NCBI RefSeq assembly: GCF_030463565.1
Contig: NC_134652.1
Location: 16,903,397-16,967,396, forward strand
Reading direction: 5' to 3'
Source: Pelecanus crispus
Lineage: Eukaryota; Chordata; Aves; Pelecaniformes; Pelecanidae
Length of the DNA: 64,000 bases
Translations under genes and position numbers: made by a program
Shown here: piece after piece, positions 21,801-33,329 of the stretch
Position numbering within the stretch: position 1 is the first letter of the stretch
Layout of the letters: every line of letters begins with the position of its first letter
Notes under the pieces: model-generated
Seen by the model: only the letters and a program-made list of their open reading frames with translations
Told to the model about the DNA's origin: nothing
The model's database searches: none

Positions 21801-23865
21801 CCCCTCCAGCTTCTGCTCCCCGCAGGTTGGCCCATTCCTCAGGTACTCCCCTGCCCCATCCAGCTGCAGCCGAAATCCTTCCAGGCTAGATGGAGCCTTT
21901 CCAGGAGGAAACAATATTCCTGATTGGAGACAAAAGGCTTTTCCCAGCAGATCCGGTGCTTGGTGCCATGAGGAAGGGACACATGGGCCAGAGCCAGGCC
22001 ATTTTGGGAAGGGGGAGGGAGGGATGCCCAGGCTCTGCATGGTGGATGGGAAAGGCCTCGTGGTTCCCAGCGTGCTGCTGACAGCACTGAGGCCCCAGCA
22101 TGAAGCTCCACCTGAGGTTTGAGGCTATGGGGTCCTGCTTGTACGCAGGGCAGAGCTCAGCCTGTCTTGTCCCAGCAGAGCCACGTCCTGCCTTGTCTTG
22201 TGGCATCTGGTGGCAAGGTCACCCCAGGAGCTGCGGTCACCGCAGGGTGCCTGCTCAGCATGGCTAAGCCTGGTGACACGAAGCCAAGGTGCCAGGCAGG
22301 GGTAGAGGCAGCAGGAGGATAGGATCAAGGCAGAGGGTGCTACAGGCACCCACGCAGGGTGCAGCCAGGTAGCACAGGGACAGGGTGCTGGCTCCATGGC
22401 AGGGATGCAGCATGTAGGGCTCATCTGTCCCCACAGATGGCTGTGGCTGGCAATGCCCGGTGAGAAAGGCAGGATGGGACTGGGAAGGGAGCCATGGGGC
22501 AGGCAGGGGGTTGTGCCCTCACTGCAGGTGGGGAGATGCTGTCCCCAGTGCTCCTCCTGTACCCACATGCACATCTCCAGCCCTCGGCCCACATCACGGG
22601 GAGGGTGGGAGCTGGGTCTCTGTGTGGCCACCCCATCCCACATGTCACCGTGACATTGCGACCCACCACACCACGCGCCCCAGTGATGTCATGCTCCACC
22701 ACTGCAGTGACATCCCATCCCAGGCCGCAGCCACTTCCGGCACCGCTATAGCATTGCACGACATCGTGCAGCAGGGGCCACATCACACCCCAAAGGCACC
22801 CCAGAACAGTGACAACATGGTGACATCACAGCAGTCCATGACATCATGCTGCATGTGCCCCAGTAACACCATATTTCCATTCCTGCCATTCCCAGGCTGT
22901 CACAGCTGTACCTGCCAGGGCAGAGGACAGGCAGGAGATGTCCCGCAGACCCAGCAGCCTAGGGGTGCCAGCAGTCCCCACTCCACGGCGCTTCAGCCCC
23001 AAGCAGCCCAGCTCCTGCAGTGCCTCTGTTCCAGCCAAAGCGAACAAGCCCCGGTACCGCTGCCCCAGCTGCTCACTGCTGCCGAGGGCTCAGCACCGCT
23101 CCCTCCCACACCCCTCTCGCAGAGCCTGGCCTGTGCGTGCATCCCATCACGGATGCTTCTGACAGGCACAAAGCCCCCAGCTGCTGGCTGTCCCATCCCT
23201 CTCCTCTCCCACGCAGGACTCCTCAGTGCTGGACTTGGCAGGCTGGGGCTCAGCCAGCAGCAGCTAATGCAGTGTGGAGATGAGCAGTCACCTTAGCCTC
23301 TGAGCTCAGCCCAAAGGGACACCAGGTCCTTGGGGGGCTCAGCTGCAGCTGCCTGCTCCCAGACCCACCAGCGCACAACCAACCCCTTCCCACGCAGGCA
23401 GATGCACGGACGGACCCCTCTATCCGCAGCCCCCAGCCCCTCCACGGGCTCAGCCACGACCCAGCAGAAGTGTCCCTAGGAAGAGGAGCTGCTCTGTCCC
23501 TCGCTTCTTGCCACCCTGATGCCTCTCCCCCAGTCCCAGCCCACACCCCCATCACCGCTCCATCCTCCTGAGCCCGGTCCTCCCTAGCCCAGCATCCTGC
23601 CATCCCCGTCCCATCCTTCATCATCCTTCGATCCCCTTCCTCCCGCCTTGCCACCCCGCACCCCCTCCACGCCGCGGGGGCAGGCTGCGCGCCCGGCCCC
23701 GCTCCGCCCGCCACCAACTTCTCCGCGGGCCGGTGACCGTACCGGAGTTGAAAGCCACCCTCTCCCCGCCCCGGCGTCTCCGAAAAACTTCACGGAGCAG
23801 CAAAACCACCCCCTACTCACGGGCCAGGGGGGCTGCCCGGCGCCCCCGCGGCGGCGGGAGCGCAT
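9827..23865 (-). CDS. CRTAC1: CRTAC1, cartilage acidic protein 1 (16 coding exons, EGF-ending isoform)
   Basis: Exons, in transcript order: 23821-23865, 19574-19770, 18078-18274, 17041-17171, 16233-16389, 15491-15625, 15056-15201, 14719-14855, 13974-14056, 13334-13434, 13081-13249, 12429-12574, 12263-12305, 11629-11772, 10333-10458 and 9827-9954. Phases agree throughout and give 694 residues. A secretion signal ([15 protein letters not shown]) follows a short basic lead encoded by exon 1. Residues about 45-440 are an FG-GAP/VCBS beta-propeller with repeated calcium motifs ([40 protein letters not shown]). An ASPIC/UnbV domain follows (about 444-548), then EGF-like modules ([34 protein letters not shown]). 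The family is a secreted glycoprotein of cartilage. In brain, as LOTUS, it antagonises the Nogo receptor. Start: the ATG at 23865 precedes a strong donor (GTGAGTAG) and matches the human exon layout. An internal Met at 19761 is an alternative. Confidence 0.93.
10769..10774 (-). terminator. CRTAC1: Possible internal CRTAC1 poly(A) signal
   Basis: TTTATT on the plus strand reads AATAAA on the minus strand. It lies between exon 15 and exon 14, about 155 bp after the stop of a candidate alternative last exon at 10928. It is flanked by a long G homopolymer (10775 to about 10792) that may be unstable in sequencing. It could be a chance match. Confidence 0.35.
10928..11172 (-). CDS. CRTAC1: Candidate third CRTAC1 terminal exon (Pro/Ser/Thr-rich tail)
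   Basis: A long pyrimidine tract on the minus strand precedes an AG just above 11172. Joined in the required phase 1 to exon 14, this gives an open frame of 80 codons to a stop at 10928. The tail contains [20 protein letters not shown] and a hydrophobic patch ([14 protein letters not shown]). A poly(A) signal follows at 10769. Phase, pyrimidine tract, stop and poly(A) signal all fit, and mucin-like tails are known for CRTAC1-A. I recall no homologous protein segment, and GC-rich DNA often gives such frames, so this stays a hypothesis. Confidence 0.3.
11180..11450. repeat. Polypurine (GA-rich) tracts in CRTAC1 intron 14
   Basis: Runs such as gagagaaagagagaaag near 11190-11218 and a second GA-rich tract near 11396-11442 are purine-only or nearly so on the plus strand. 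On the transcribed minus strand they are long polypyrimidine tracts. They can fold as H-DNA and could also act as splicing pyrimidine tracts for the candidate exon at 11172. Confidence 0.6.
19771..23818 (-). other. CRTAC1: CRTAC1 intron 1
   Basis: This is the longest CRTAC1 intron, about 4 kb, between the signal-peptide exon and the CpG-island exon. I find no spliced gene or recognisable transposon in it. Around 22640-22870 there is a loose cluster of TGACATCA-like words resembling CRE/AP-1 sites. Nothing else stands out. Confidence 0.7.
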
Positions 23866-23912
23866 CCCGCAGCGCCCGCCTCGCCGCGCCGCGCCTCGCC
23901 GCGCCGCACCGC

Positions 23913-23944
<32 letters not shown>

Positions 23945-24270
23945 TCCGGCTCCGCCGCTCCCCGGCTTCCGACGGGGCCGGCCCGGCCGAGCGGCGCCTT
24001 TTGTAGGGCGGGCGGCGGCGGCAGCGCCAGTGAGCGGGGCGAGGCGCCGCGGCCAATGCAGAGCGCGGAGGTGGGGCCGCGCCGCGCTGATTTACAGCCC
24101 CGCGGCCGCGGCAGCGGGGTGCTCCGCGGGGGCCCGCCGGGGAGCATCGCCCCGGGCGCTGGAAGCGGTGTGGGGGGGGCCGGGGTGAGCGGGCCCTCGC
24201 TTCCCGGGCAGCCGGAGCCGCCGGGGGGTCCCGGCTCGCAGGAGAGGAGCTGCGCTCCCGCGGTCACCCC
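23640..24270 (-). promoter_or_regulatory. CRTAC1: CpG island with CRTAC1 exon 1 and promoter
   Basis: CpG-dense DNA surrounds the first coding exon (23821-23865) and its GTGAGTAG donor. A TATA-like CCTACAAAAGG on the minus strand lies at 24007-23997. If it is used, transcription would start near 23970, leaving a 5' UTR of about 100 bases that includes a GGAGCC-type hexamer repeat. The TATA assignment is tentative. The island itself is clear. Confidence 0.65.
23914..23953. repeat. GGCTCC/GGAGCC hexamer repeat in the CRTAC1 5' UTR
   Basis: Roughly six copies of ggctcc run in tandem on the plus strand (GGAGCC in the CRTAC1 sense strand) immediately upstream of the CRTAC1 start codon. Such GC hexamers vary in copy number and could alter leader folding. 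Confidence 0.85.
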
Positions 24271-27200
24271 CCGTGGGTGCTGGGGGGTGGGGGCACTCGG
24301 GGCACGGCTCCCGACCTCCTGCGAGGGCAGCTGGGGCGATGGGGTGAGCAGAGCCAGGGATCTGCTGGGGGGCAGCGGGGGTTTGCCCCACGGAGCAATG
24401 TGACTGCGGGCACAGGAGGGGGAAAGGGAGCGGAGCTGGGCAGCCCCCGTAGCGCAACACCCAGCTGCACCCCGAGGGCTCAGCACCCTCCGTGTGCCAT
24501 CACCCTGTGGGTCACCCACCTCCCTGCTGCCACCCTTCGTCTTCAGGGACCCCAGGAGCGGCTGTGCCCTGGCAGGGAGTCGACACCGCAAGAAAGGCCC
24601 CATCTCAGGCCACACAAGACACTGACTTTCCCAAAATTTTGTAGTCAGTGGATGCCCGAGCCAGGATTGCACTTAGCCCGCAAGCCTGCCCTCCCTGACG
24701 TGTCTTCCTGCTGCGGGCCTGGGCACAGAGCTCCCCATGCGTCTCTGGGTGCAGAAAGTGGCTGTGGCAGGGGCTGGGACAGCTCTGGCAGGTCACAAGG
24801 CTACCAGGTCACCCCAGTGGAGCACATTCACAGGTGCCCCAGCACGGACCCTGGGGCTGCAGCCACAAGGAGAGACAGCAGGAGACACCAGGAGAGACGT
24901 GGGGAGACAGCAGAAGCCGCAGGAGCCTGCACTGTTCGGGCTGCTTCGAGTTGGCTAATCACCTGCCCTGCTAAAACCCTTATTTCTCATTCGAACGTGT
25001 CTGGCTACAGTTTCTGCCTGTTGCTCCCAGTTCTTCTCTCCCTGCTGGATTTGAGAGCTCTCCAGTCCCAGTGATTATCTCCCATGAAGGTGCTTCCACA
25101 TGGCCATCAAGTACCCTTTGATTTCATTTCCGATGACCCCCTCTCGCAGGGTGCCTGGCTGAGCACTGGCCTTGCTGTGCAGCTGCTGGCTGCAGGGTCC
25201 CCATGGCCAGCATGACAGTGTCTGGGCACAGGGAACCTGCTGTGGGGCACTGCCGTGGGGCAGGAACTGCTGCTGCTCTCTATGTTCACCATGGGGAGGC
25301 CAGGATGCCCACTGGGGCTGGGAGGCCAGCGTGACCATCACACATGTGCGATGCTCTGCTCACGTGTCCTCGTGCACCCCAGAGCTGCGGGTGCGCTCTG
25401 CCTGCTGGTGGCCCACAGCCCCAGCACCTGGCTGCAGCCTTGCCCGTGCGTGTGCACCCAGGGCAAGCACCCCCTCTGATGAGTCGTTAGCTCATCCCAG
25501 ATTTAGTAACCACCTGAGTAATTATTAGCACAAACTCTGCAAGCTGGCTCCCAACGCTGTCCCTGTGACCGGCAGGTACAGAACACAAATGCCGGCAGGA
25601 AGCCAGCTCAAGCATGCCAAGACCGCGAATGGTGCTGGGCGCACCGGCTCCCTGGGGCCGCAAACCAGATGTGCCAGCATGCTGGGGCCCGGCCCTGGCC
25701 CTGAGCCCGTGCACACCCGCTGGCAGACGCAGGCAGGCCTGCCAGCACACCAGCACACTGCACGCATGCGCCTGTACACGTGTGTGTGTGCACAGGTGTG
25801 CACACATGGCTAGACATGCAGTGTGGTGCACACATGCAGCTCACAGGTGCACATGCTGTGTCAGCGGTGATGTGCTCACACCATGACATCCTGTGGGTAC
25901 ACACACCCTACGTGCACGTGGGGCACGCATGCTGAGAGGGCCTTGCACGCTGGAGCCCCCAGCCCATGCTACAGGCACCCAGCCCAGCAGGGTGATTTTC
26001 CACTTGTGGGGCTGCAAGGTGCTCCCCAATACCCGCTGTCAGAGCCCCTCGGTGCCACTCCCATGGATGCTGCCACCCCGCTGGGCTGGGACTTTTCTCT
26101 GGGGGATGACAGCAGCCAGCAGGCACCTTGTGATAACAACTGCCATGGCTGTACTCCACAGCCCTGCATCTGTCCCTGTGCCCTGTGCCAGCCCAGCCTG
26201 GCCCAGTTGTCTCTATCCCACCCCACTGCTTGCACCCGAGAGTAGGACATGGGTCTCTGCAAGGAGCTGCGGAGGGGAGCGCAGAGCATCGGTGAAACAA
26301 GCTGGGATGTATGTGCGGACGTTTGCGGGGCAGTGAGGCAGGGCGCGGGCGCCAGGGTGCAGGGAGCCTGGCTGTGCGGCTCCCGGGGGATGCGCAGGGG
26401 ACGGTGGCAGCGGCGGTGGGGACAATGCACAGGAAATTAGAGTGAGCGGCAGGCAGACATGCTGCGGGGGGAAGGGAGCTGCTGCGCTCCACCGAGGGCT
26501 GCAGGCAGGCAAGGGGAGGCTCTTCTGCTGAGCTGGGGCCAGCATGAGCGCCAGCCACCTCCTTGCACACCTGGGTCCCCCCTTTCCCATTCCCAGGGCA
26601 GAGGTGTCCCGCCTTTCCCTGGCTCTTGTTCGTGGGGTGCTTGCCCCATCCATGCCGACCCAGCCCCCTGGGAGTGGGGACCCCCTTGCAGCTGACCACC
26701 CTGGCACCCTGCATCTCTGTGCCTGGTGGCTCACCTGCCTCCCCAGGATCTCCCTGGGGAGAAGGGAGCAGGATGCTGGGGACCGGTCTGCCCCTTGCAT
26801 TGCAACGGGTGGAGGGGTGGCGCAGGGCTGTTTGCTGACAGTGCCAAGTGCTCCAGCCAGCCCGGGTGAGCCTGTGGGGTGGCAGTGCCAGGTGAGCCCC
26901 ATGGCCCTAGCAGGGACAGCACTGCTCTGGCAGCTGGGGGACCCTCAGCAGGGCAGGAATCTGCCCAGGATCAGCTGGATTCATGGAGCACCCAGTCTGT
27001 CCCCTCCAGCAAATTCCAGATGGTGCAATGCAAACTGGGCAGGTGGCAGAGCAGTGCTGACTGAAGGCACTAACCTTCAAGATTCTTCACTGGGGCTGTC
27101 GTTCCTCTTTCTAGAGCATCATGAAGGCCGAGACACCTGCACACAGCCTGGTGCGTGCACAGCACACACACAGCGCACTCACATGCACCTACACACACAC

Positions 27201-30200
27201 ATGCAAGAGTCTGTGTGCAGCCGCCCTGTCCGCACACGCTCTCTGTGCACACACATTGTGTGCGAGCACTCAATTTACTGCCCAAATGTGCGCACAGCCC
27301 ATGCACACGCATGCATCTGCACTCACACGTGCATGCAGTGATGTGCACGCACCCCACCAGGCATGCTGCCCTGTGCACTGCTGCTTGCTGCACCCACCAG
27401 CACAGCCGGGGCAGCAGCCAGGCAGACTGCACCAGCCGCCCTTGCTGCTTTTTGACACTAGAAGAGGGCACATGTTGTCACCGCAGCGCACTGCGGGATC
27501 CCTCAGCTGCCGAGCCGATCCCAGCTCCTGCCTGGCACTGCTTCCTTCTCTGGAGGGGCTGTGCTGGGACCTCCCTGCTCTGAGGGTCTAATTTCCACCC
27601 TAAATGTATTCATGGATAATTTATCCCCAGTCATTCCTGTGCTAACGTTGTCTTTTAGCTGAAATAGCTCTTCTCCTCCCTGGCGTTTACCCTGCTGATG
27701 TATTTATAGTGAGCGCTCTGTTCCCCCGCAGCCTGTGCTGTGCTGGGCATGAGCCACCGTCCTCCCATAATGGGTCTCCCAGGCTCGGCCTCCCCTGGCA
27801 GCCCCGTGACACCTCTGCTCCTCTCCCAGGCTGGCTCCAGCACAGGCAGGTCCCCCGGGGGCCATGCAGGGATGCAAGCAAGTCCCCAGCCCTGCCAGAA
27901 ATGCCTCTCCTGGTTCCTCCTAGGATTGCTCTTGCCTCTCCTATGACTGCATGCCCATCGTGTGGTGGCTCGCAGCAATGGAGTCCCACGCTCAGCTGGC
28001 TGCTCGCTCCATCCCTCTCTTCCCTGCTGTCCCATCCCTGTCACTATCCCACAGTGCCTGACCTCCTGGCTTGCCCACAGAGCCCTGCCGGCTCTGGTCC
28101 TGCACCCCGGGCCAGCCTGCTGCTCCCCGTGCTCAGACACCTCCCACCCTGGGGGTTCTGTGCCATGGCTGGCAGTGACCTGGTGACCGCCACACATCCC
28201 AGAGGCTCCCCATGAGCTGCTGCCTCCTGGCACCCTTCCCTGGTCCCCTCCTCCTGCCAGCGAGGTCTCTCTCAGGCTCTTGCTGGGCACAGGAACCCTT
28301 GGCGAGGCGTTATCTTATCACAGAGACCAGGTCAACCTGGAGGTGTGTTTAACCTCATCTCCCAGTCCTCTTCATCACAGGTTTACTGCACCCTCAGCAG
28401 CAACAGGGTGCAAAGGCTGGGCCCTGGGCACTGCCCAGGCAGGGGGGCCCCAGGGGTGCCCAGCCCCTGCCCTGGGACCCCCAGCTACGCAACTCTCTCT
28501 CACCCCAGCCCCTGGCTCTACACAGCCTCCCTGGCTCCCACATGGTCCCCAGCCGCTCCTGTCACCATGCACAGTGCCCCCAGGTCCCCGCTTGGACTCT
28601 TCCTGTCGCCGGGACATCATTAGAAATGTTAATTATTAATTATCACTAAAAGCCCTTTTTGCTGCATTGCTGTTCTCTGCCTATCTCTCTGCCCCGTGCT
28701 GCCTGTAACCGGATCCTCCTGCGCTCGCCTCCCGCCTCGCAGTCCCTGTCCCTGCTTTCCCTTGCTACCTGCTGGGGCGCAGGGTGGGGGAGCGAGGCCA
28801 GTCCCCCATCCCCCTGCAAGACATGGCCCCGTGGGATGAGCTGGACTTGTCCCCCTGGCATCCCAGAGTCATGGCTGGCATGGGGATGCACCAGTGCCAG
28901 CGCTCAGCCTGGGGACTGCTCTGCCCCATGCCAGGAGAGGGGACAGGAGGACAGAGGAGGGACCTGGCCAGTGCTGCGATGGAGCCAGGGACCATCAGCT
29001 CTTCTCGGCCAGGGACGGTGGGCTCCCTTGTGAAAGGAGCACTGGGATGGGGTGCTCTGGCTGGGGGGTCTCAGCAGGGTGGAGGCAGCAGGCTGTGCTC
29101 TAGCCAACCCAGGCAGCATTCCTGGCTGGGGAAGAGCAAACCAGGCTGTGGGTAAACCTGGGGTCCTGCTGGCAGTCAGCTGGGGCTGGCAGGACCTGTG
29201 GGGCCAGTACACGCTCAGGGCAGCTGGCTGCTTCGGAGGAGCCATGCAGCTGCAGGGAGGCAGGGGGATGCCCAGCCTGCCCAGCTCAGCCTCCTCTGCC
29301 AGGGCTCCTGAAAGATTTAATCAGCTCCAAGTGGATCCTGCTGATGAATCAATTCAAATCACGGTCTATCAAAAGCAGCCAGGTTCCTTCCCGCGGGGCA
29401 TCGGCTGTCACCCAACATGGTGGCACTGCCACGGCCACCGCTGGGCGAGATCGGGAGCTGCTTCCAGTTGCAGCATCCCCGAGCACTGGCTGGCAGGCAG
29501 AGACCACCTCCTGGCAGCACCTCTGCCTGCTGGAGCCGGCCACGGTGCCCTGGTACCTCCTAGGGACCATGGCAGGATGGGCCATGATGGAGCGGGCTGT
29601 GACATGGTGCCAATGCAGGGGGCTACCTCAAGTCAGGATAAAACCTGGATCCCCCCCAAGAGGACTCTCCTGCTTATTCCCCCCATCTCCCAAAAGAGCC
29701 AGGCTATCTGGGTTAGCAAGCTCCCCAGCCCCGGGGCTGTCACCGGCCACCCCATGCCGCTGCACAGTCCTGCTGAGAGTGCTGGAAGGCAAGACAATAG
29801 CGGGAAGGAGACAACAGCGGTAGCTCAGGGAGAGGTGTTCGGGGGGGCAGGCTCCCTGGGGAGCGCAGGGAGGAGCACCCAGGCTGCTCCTGGAGCGGTA
29901 TCGATTCCTGCAGCACAAGCACTGCCTTCTGTGCCTATTCATTGTAGATGTGCAGGAAAACAGGGAGCAAGAGACCCCAGCTCCCCCCTTTGCAGCCAGC
30001 CCACGCTCCTAGGGGCACGGCCCCATCGCCTCCCTGCCCGCACCGCGGGCTGCTTCCTCACATTATACAGCGCTGTCACGAGCTGCCGAGTGTCCAGGTG
30101 TTTGGTGCAATAATGCAAAGCAGATCTAATCCACCCTAGCCTCAAGCTCTCCGCAGTCCCCTCCCCACAGGCTGAACGTGTCCCCTGGCCAGGCGTGGGG

Positions 30201-33200
30201 GAGAGACCCAGGGCTGCGGGTGCTCTGGGTGCTCGGGCGATTCTTTCCTTGCCCCTGTGTGGCTGTTGCAGCTCCCCAGGGCTTTTCTCTGCCAAAAGCA
30301 CTCTGTAAGCATTTGCTCCGCAGCAATAAATCAGAGGGATGCTCACATGAGCACGGGACGGCACTGGGCTCCCTGGGACCGGGGTGCACCGAGGGGCCTG
30401 AGGTGGTGCTCGGCCCCAGAATGTGACTCATTAATTTCCTGGTGTTTCAGTGCTAAGCCCAGTGCTCACAGCTCACGGGGGAACCTGGGCCACGCTGGCA
30501 GGTCTCTGAGCTCCCCAGGTTGTCTGGTTCTTTTAGAGCCAGCGCAGAGCAAGCAGGGACTCCTCTGCACCCCACGTGCAGTCCCAGAGGGTCCCCAGGG
30601 CTGGCTGGGGGCTGATGTGGCTGCAGCAGCCTTGGTACCCCAGGATGAGGGGGTTCCCTGTCTCTGGACTGTGCCTGGCTGTCAGTGTTCCTCCTGCTCA
30701 CAGCCTGGCAGGGAGCCGGGGGGGCAGCCAAAACCCCTGCTCCCTCCGACACCCCCATGGGTGTGTTGAGCCAGCAAGTTCTCAGCTCCCTGAGGGCCCT
30801 GAGAGTCACAGTGGGTGACAGGATCTCTGGCAGCTGGGAGGAGGCTCCAGGGCTCAGAGGCAGGGCTCGGGGAGAAAAGGCCGCTCGGGAAGCCAGAGCA
30901 GAGCCGAGGTCGCCCCGTGCTGCCTCTCCTTCGCATCCTGAGGGCCAGGGCTCAGCCCAGTGCAGGATGCTGTGCGAGCGGGAGCTGGATGCATGGCTCG
31001 CCTGCGATCAGACCCAGATCTGGGGCCGCTGACAGCTCCTTTCTCTCCCGCGCTGCTCCTTTCAGCCTGTGCCTCCCTGCGGCCCCGGCTGACGCAGCTG
31101 CAGATGAACAGACAAGGAGAGCCAGGCAGCACTCCCGGCCCGCTCCACATCCCCTGGGAGGCACAGACACGGCAGCTTTAGATCAAGACTCTTCGAAGCA
31201 AGAGCAGCCCCGGCTATCAGCAGAGAGTGGCCGGCCGGCTCCCGGCACTCACTCCCACTGGCTGCGTGACATGGGCAGTGGGATTTAGGATGCCGAGGCA
31301 GCCAGGACTAGGGTGCTGGTCCCTCCAGTGCAGAGCCATGGGACGCTGCAGCTCCCATGAGTGCTGGGCTGAGCACCTGGGGCATGGCTGGGCTGAGGGC
31401 AGAGCTGGCAGCAACAGCCAAGCCCCTGCCCCAGCACTGGGAGCGGTGGGAGCCTGGTACCACACTGCTCTGCGCAGAACACCGGTCAGCCCTTGGCGAA
31501 CAGGACCTCCACTCCTGGGAAGACTCCCAGGACCCTTGAGCCCTTCCTAGCCCAGGAGAAGCTGGGCCATGGCAAAGCAAAGCTCTGCAGCCCCACTCTG
31601 GGCTAGCTGGCCTCAGGGGTTGGTGCAAGCAGGGTGCCTTTACACTGCTCCCTTGCCCCCACCCATCCCCTCTTTCCTGGGGAGCATGGGGGTGTCAGCA
31701 GTGCAGTGGGTCCCTGTCTCCGTGGGTGGCAGTCTGGAGGGTACTACGGTGTCCCTTGTGGTACAGGAGCACAGACAGAGCTGCTGGGACTGGAGGGGAC
31801 ACGTGAAGATGTCTCCAGCGGGGGAAAGTGAGGGGGTCCTTCTGCAGCCCACACCTTGCAGCACTTGAACCGCGCTTGCTGCTGCCATGGAAACCGCTGT
31901 GGAGCATCATCCTGCCACACTGGCCAGGGCAACCAGGCCACCACGGTTCCCAGCTTTCCTTGGGCTCTGTTCACGGACACCTGGGTTGACAGAGTGGGAG
32001 AGGCTGGGTGCTCTCTGCCAGCCACCGTCCCTCAGTCACCCTGGGGCTGTGACGAGATGGGGCACCCCTGGGCGGGACACCCAGGACACAGCAAGGATGG
32101 AGAGGCCAGGGAAGTGCTGCCGGGGGGTGTCTGGTGCCATTCCCAGACAAACCCAGCTCCTACGTGGCCAGGGGCTCCACGCTGCTTGGCCTCCCACAAA
32201 CATAAATCATTTTCTAATTTATAACATGAATAATTGATTTTGCCTCCATAGCTGGCAATAAATCTCCTGTGCGCACATGCATAAGAAAATAATAATAATG
32301 AAAGCGATCAGGATCTGCTGCCATCGATTACCTGCGAGAGGGACCACGGTCCCCTGTGTGCCACGGCAGGCTGGGGCAGGGGCTGCTCCCCGGGGGTGCT
32401 GGGTGGCCCTGCCTGGTGTGACCCTTCCTTGTCCTGCATGGGGCCACGTGGCTGGGGTGGGATGACCCTACCCATCCGTGTCTGTCTTGCCCGAGGGTTG
32501 CCCTGCCCAGCCCTCCCTTCCTGGTCCCAGGAGTGATCCCATAGGACTGTGGTGATGGAGCGCAGCTTCCTTCCCAGGGTCCTGTCTTGTTCGCATCTGC
32601 ACCTAAATAAAGGGAAATCAAAGGTAAAACACATTATCACTTGGGCCCACCGCTCAGCACAGAAGAACCAAGTCTCTGGGGCTAAGGTACCCTCTGTGCT
32701 GAGCCCCCGTGGCTGTACTGGGACCCACACTGGGCAGTCAGGGAGGTCCGAGTACTTCAGGGCATCCCAGACCTCAGGCATCAGCAGTCCCAGCCCTGTA
32801 GCTGCACCTGAGGAGGGATGAGACGCTTGGCACAGCCCCACACACCGATGCCCCATGCACCGATGCCCCATGCCATGCCTCAGTGACACCTTGCAGGGTG
32901 GCAGGTGACCGGTCCCCAGAAGCTGCACTGGCTGCTGGCTGACCCGGCAGCATCCTCGCGCCCCACCACACACAGGCGGTGTGCACGCTATGGGGCATCA
33001 CTCCTCCCTCACCCTCACGGGGCTGCCTGGGAAGCAGCTGCTTGGGAATTGCATCGGAGAGCTTCGGCTCATTAGGAAGCTGGTCTGGGACACACAGACA
33101 CACAGAGACCCCCTGTCCATCAGCCAAACAAACCAGGGCGGCTGCACCAGCCTGCCCAAAGCCTTCAGAACCCAGTGAGCCGGGTCATGGCCCTGCTCTG

Positions 33201-33300
33201 CCCTCGGCCCGCAGTGACAGCAAGCCCCACGGCTGCCTGCACCCCTGGCTGCCCCCCTCTCCCCTGCCAGCCCTCGCCCTGTCTGTGGGAGAATCCAGCC
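24271..33300. other. Intergenic stretch between CRTAC1 and R3HCC1L
   Basis: About 9 kb lie between two divergent promoters. I can support no spliced gene here. The stretch holds decayed CA/TG tracts (25757-25925, 27150-27355) and several AT-rich islets that stand out against the GC-rich background: 27590-27720, 28610-28680 and 32190-32345. The islets carry TAAT and ATTAAT words and are candidate conserved noncoding elements. Confidence 0.6.
32190..32345. promoter_or_regulatory. AT-rich islet, candidate conserved noncoding element
   Basis: The islet contains cataaatcattttctaatt, a nearby aataattgatttt and an aataataataatgaaagcg stretch, in an otherwise GC-rich region. It lies about 1.6 kb upstream of the R3HCC1L CpG island and 8 kb upstream of CRTAC1. 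Homeodomain-type cores (TAAT, ATTGAT) are present. Function is inferred from composition only. Confidence 0.3.
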
Positions 33301-33329
33301 CTGTTCCCTGGGGTGCCCCCTCCTTCCCC

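Noticed and set aside
23584-24672. 362-codon minus-strand frame at the CRTAC1 island
   Set aside because: Only 23821-23865 is supported, by its donor and by the join to the signal-peptide exon. The rest is island noncoding DNA.
25757-27355. CA/TG-rich blocks considered as CRISPR-like or array elements
   Set aside because: There are no regular repeats with unique spacers. They are degenerate dinucleotide microsatellites in a vertebrate locus.
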